From the NCBI RefSeq assembly GCF_030463565.1, contig NC_134653.1:35215150-35279149 (forward strand): a DNA stretch of 64,000 nucleotides, written 5' to 3'. The notes under the pieces were generated by a model. The model was not told the DNA's origin and made no database searches. It was given only the letters and a program-made list of their open reading frames with translations. How positions within the stretch are numbered: the first letter of the stretch is position 1; the number at the start of each line of letters is the position of its first letter. Of this stretch, positions 62,413 to 64,000 are shown piece after piece. Made by a program: the position numbers and the translations under genes. The stretch comes from Pelecanus crispus. Lineage: Eukaryota > Chordata > Aves > Pelecaniformes > Pelecanidae.

Positions 62413-64000
62413 GTTTAGTAAGGCTAAACTAGAAAGAACAAATTTCAAGTTAAGTATACCTTAGAAACATTGCTGTGAGCTTGAATTTACTTATTTTAAC
62501 CAAATGCATGATTTTAAAGAAGAGGTTCTTGGAGCAGAATATAAGCGGAATATAAGCAAGGTCTGTAACATCCCTGTGCAGTTGCTCTTTGAATCTTGTA
62601 CAATCAAAACAGCAATACAGAATACTACTTGGGAAGAATCCACCATTCAGAATAGAAATAACATTTTCCTCCTGCCTTACTCAGCTCCTGATCAGAAGAC
62701 GCAATCACTATAAGCAGGCTACAATATATTTAGCAGTAATGAGATTGTACTTATGCAATACAGTTGGGTGTGTCCTTCCAGTAATCATTTTATCTGTATT
62801 TTGTTTTTTAAGACCCTTGAGATCTTTGTTACCTTAATTTTGTTCAGACCAAATGATGATGTGATTAAGGGCAAACTGGACTCTGCACGTTGAATTTTTC
62901 ATCTAATTTATTGAGTGAGAAACCAAATTCCAAGGTTGTAGATCATTGCAATTTCAAATGAAGTCAGCTGCAGCTGTGGGTGCTCAACATCTCTGAGAGT
63001 TAGCCACAAGGATTTTATACTACGTTCAGGGCAAAGGCCTAGTAAGTACCCTGCTAGTTCTACAAACACAAACAAGAAGATTGGATACGTCGTTTCTGAT
63101 TTACCTGATACGCAACAAAGCAATTCAGATGTGCTTGTGGCAGATTGGAGAACTCAGTACTATCGTTATATTGAGTTCCGTTTGGAAGTGGAACTTGCTT
63201 TTTCTGTTATTTACCCAGTTGCATCTGGGCAGATCAGGGAATTAGGAAGTTCTTCTAGTAATTCTTGGAGGGAATCTTTTGATTTCTTTATTGCAAATCC
63301 CAGTTGCAGTGTTGCAATTACTACATTTCTACAAGGTATATTCGCTCCAATGCCATTATGATATTCCTTTTCACTGGACAATCCTTTTGGAATATGAACC
63401 CATGGGGAGGAATTAGGTTGCACAAAAAAGGGAGCAGTGGACAAGTAACTCATTTGTATGCAACCACGGGGAAAAGCTATTGTATATGCAAACCTATTAT
63501 TGTGTGCAAGCAGTAATGATATATGGGACCTGCATTGCTGGGATAGCTAAAGTGTACAAGTTCTGTGTAAGTTTTTTTCTTTAAAGAATTCATTATTTGT
63601 AAATATTTGTAAAATCGGATATAAATGCCTATTCTGTCCAGTAATGGAGTCTCATTTAACTAGAATTCTAGTAGGAAGACATACTGGGTTGATAGCTTGC
63701 TTTCAGTAGGCCCGCTTCTGAATGACTTGGGGCTGAATGCAGATATGCGGTATATCCACCCACACTTGAATTAGCTAGGTGAATGTTTTTGTACTAACAG
63801 TATATAATTGTAACTTGTTTTTATTCTCACTAAAAATTTATTGATTTGCTGAGGTGATCAATCATTTATGCCATTTGGAAAAAAAAACATATCCTAAAAA
63901 TATCATGTTAAAATTGTAGTCAGAGTGCACTTTGGCTTGTTATAGAAATATTATTGTTTAAAATTGTTTAAATCTACATCAGTACGGACATTAATGGCTA
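62413..64000. other. Intergenic, no gene seen
   Basis: AT-rich sequence from the CR1 5' end to the window edge. It holds an 11-base-period tandem duplication (GAATATAAGC at 62537 and 62548). Overlapping frames on both strands at 63131-63516 look like chance. Confidence 0.6.

Noticed and set aside
62141..62464. Frames of 93 and 107 codons near 62.2-62.4 kb
   Set aside because: They fall inside the GC-rich CR1 copy at 61852-62412 and do not represent a host gene.
1..64000. CRISPR arrays, operons, tRNA or rRNA genes, LTR retroviruses
   Set aside because: No regularly spaced repeats, no recognisable tRNA/rRNA sequence, and no paired LTRs or retroviral coding motifs were seen. The window is vertebrate nuclear DNA.

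Overview
The window looks like a piece of a bird nuclear chromosome. The evidence is a vertebrate developmental receptor gene in a CpG island, several CR1 LINE fragments whose 3' ends carry the avian-type ATTCTATG octamer repeat, and a low level of old MIR-like SINE and other ancient amniote repeat remnants. The species cannot be fixed from the sequence alone.

Only one protein-coding gene can be supported. FZD10 (frizzled-10, a seven-transmembrane Wnt receptor) is an intact single-exon gene on the + strand, with its coding region at 1885-3642. It lies in a GC- and CpG-rich island (about 1085-2560). A short upstream ORF (1668-1790) sits in the presumed 5' UTR. The 3' UTR is about 1.2 kb, rich in homopolymer tracts, and probably ends at the polyadenylation signals at 4743 and 4810.

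The remaining ~59 kb (4.83-64 kb) reads as an AT-rich gene desert with no convincing conserved protein. It holds five CR1 fragments: 6045-6149 minus, 11688-11908 plus, 24424-24490 minus, 36972-37540 plus, and 61852-62412 minus. It also holds MIR-like SINE remnants near 36.1, 43.2, 51.8 and 55.9 kb, ancient palindromic-transposon remnants, a diverged direct repeat (19.2 and 21.7 kb), simple repeats and several inverted repeats. The sharpest inverted repeat is a 40-bp near-perfect palindrome at 42341-42380. Two patches richer in CpG and reading frame than their surroundings (about 28.43-28.63 kb minus and 58.07-58.49 kb plus) sit next to good splice-acceptor-like motifs. They are the best candidates for unannotated transcript exons or regulatory elements.

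In human, FZD10 also lies in gene-poor sequence between TMEM132D and PIWIL1. By analogy this desert may hold long-range enhancers, but no enhancer can be identified here without cross-species alignment. I found no evidence for a new multi-gene system. The items in the findings are modest leads.
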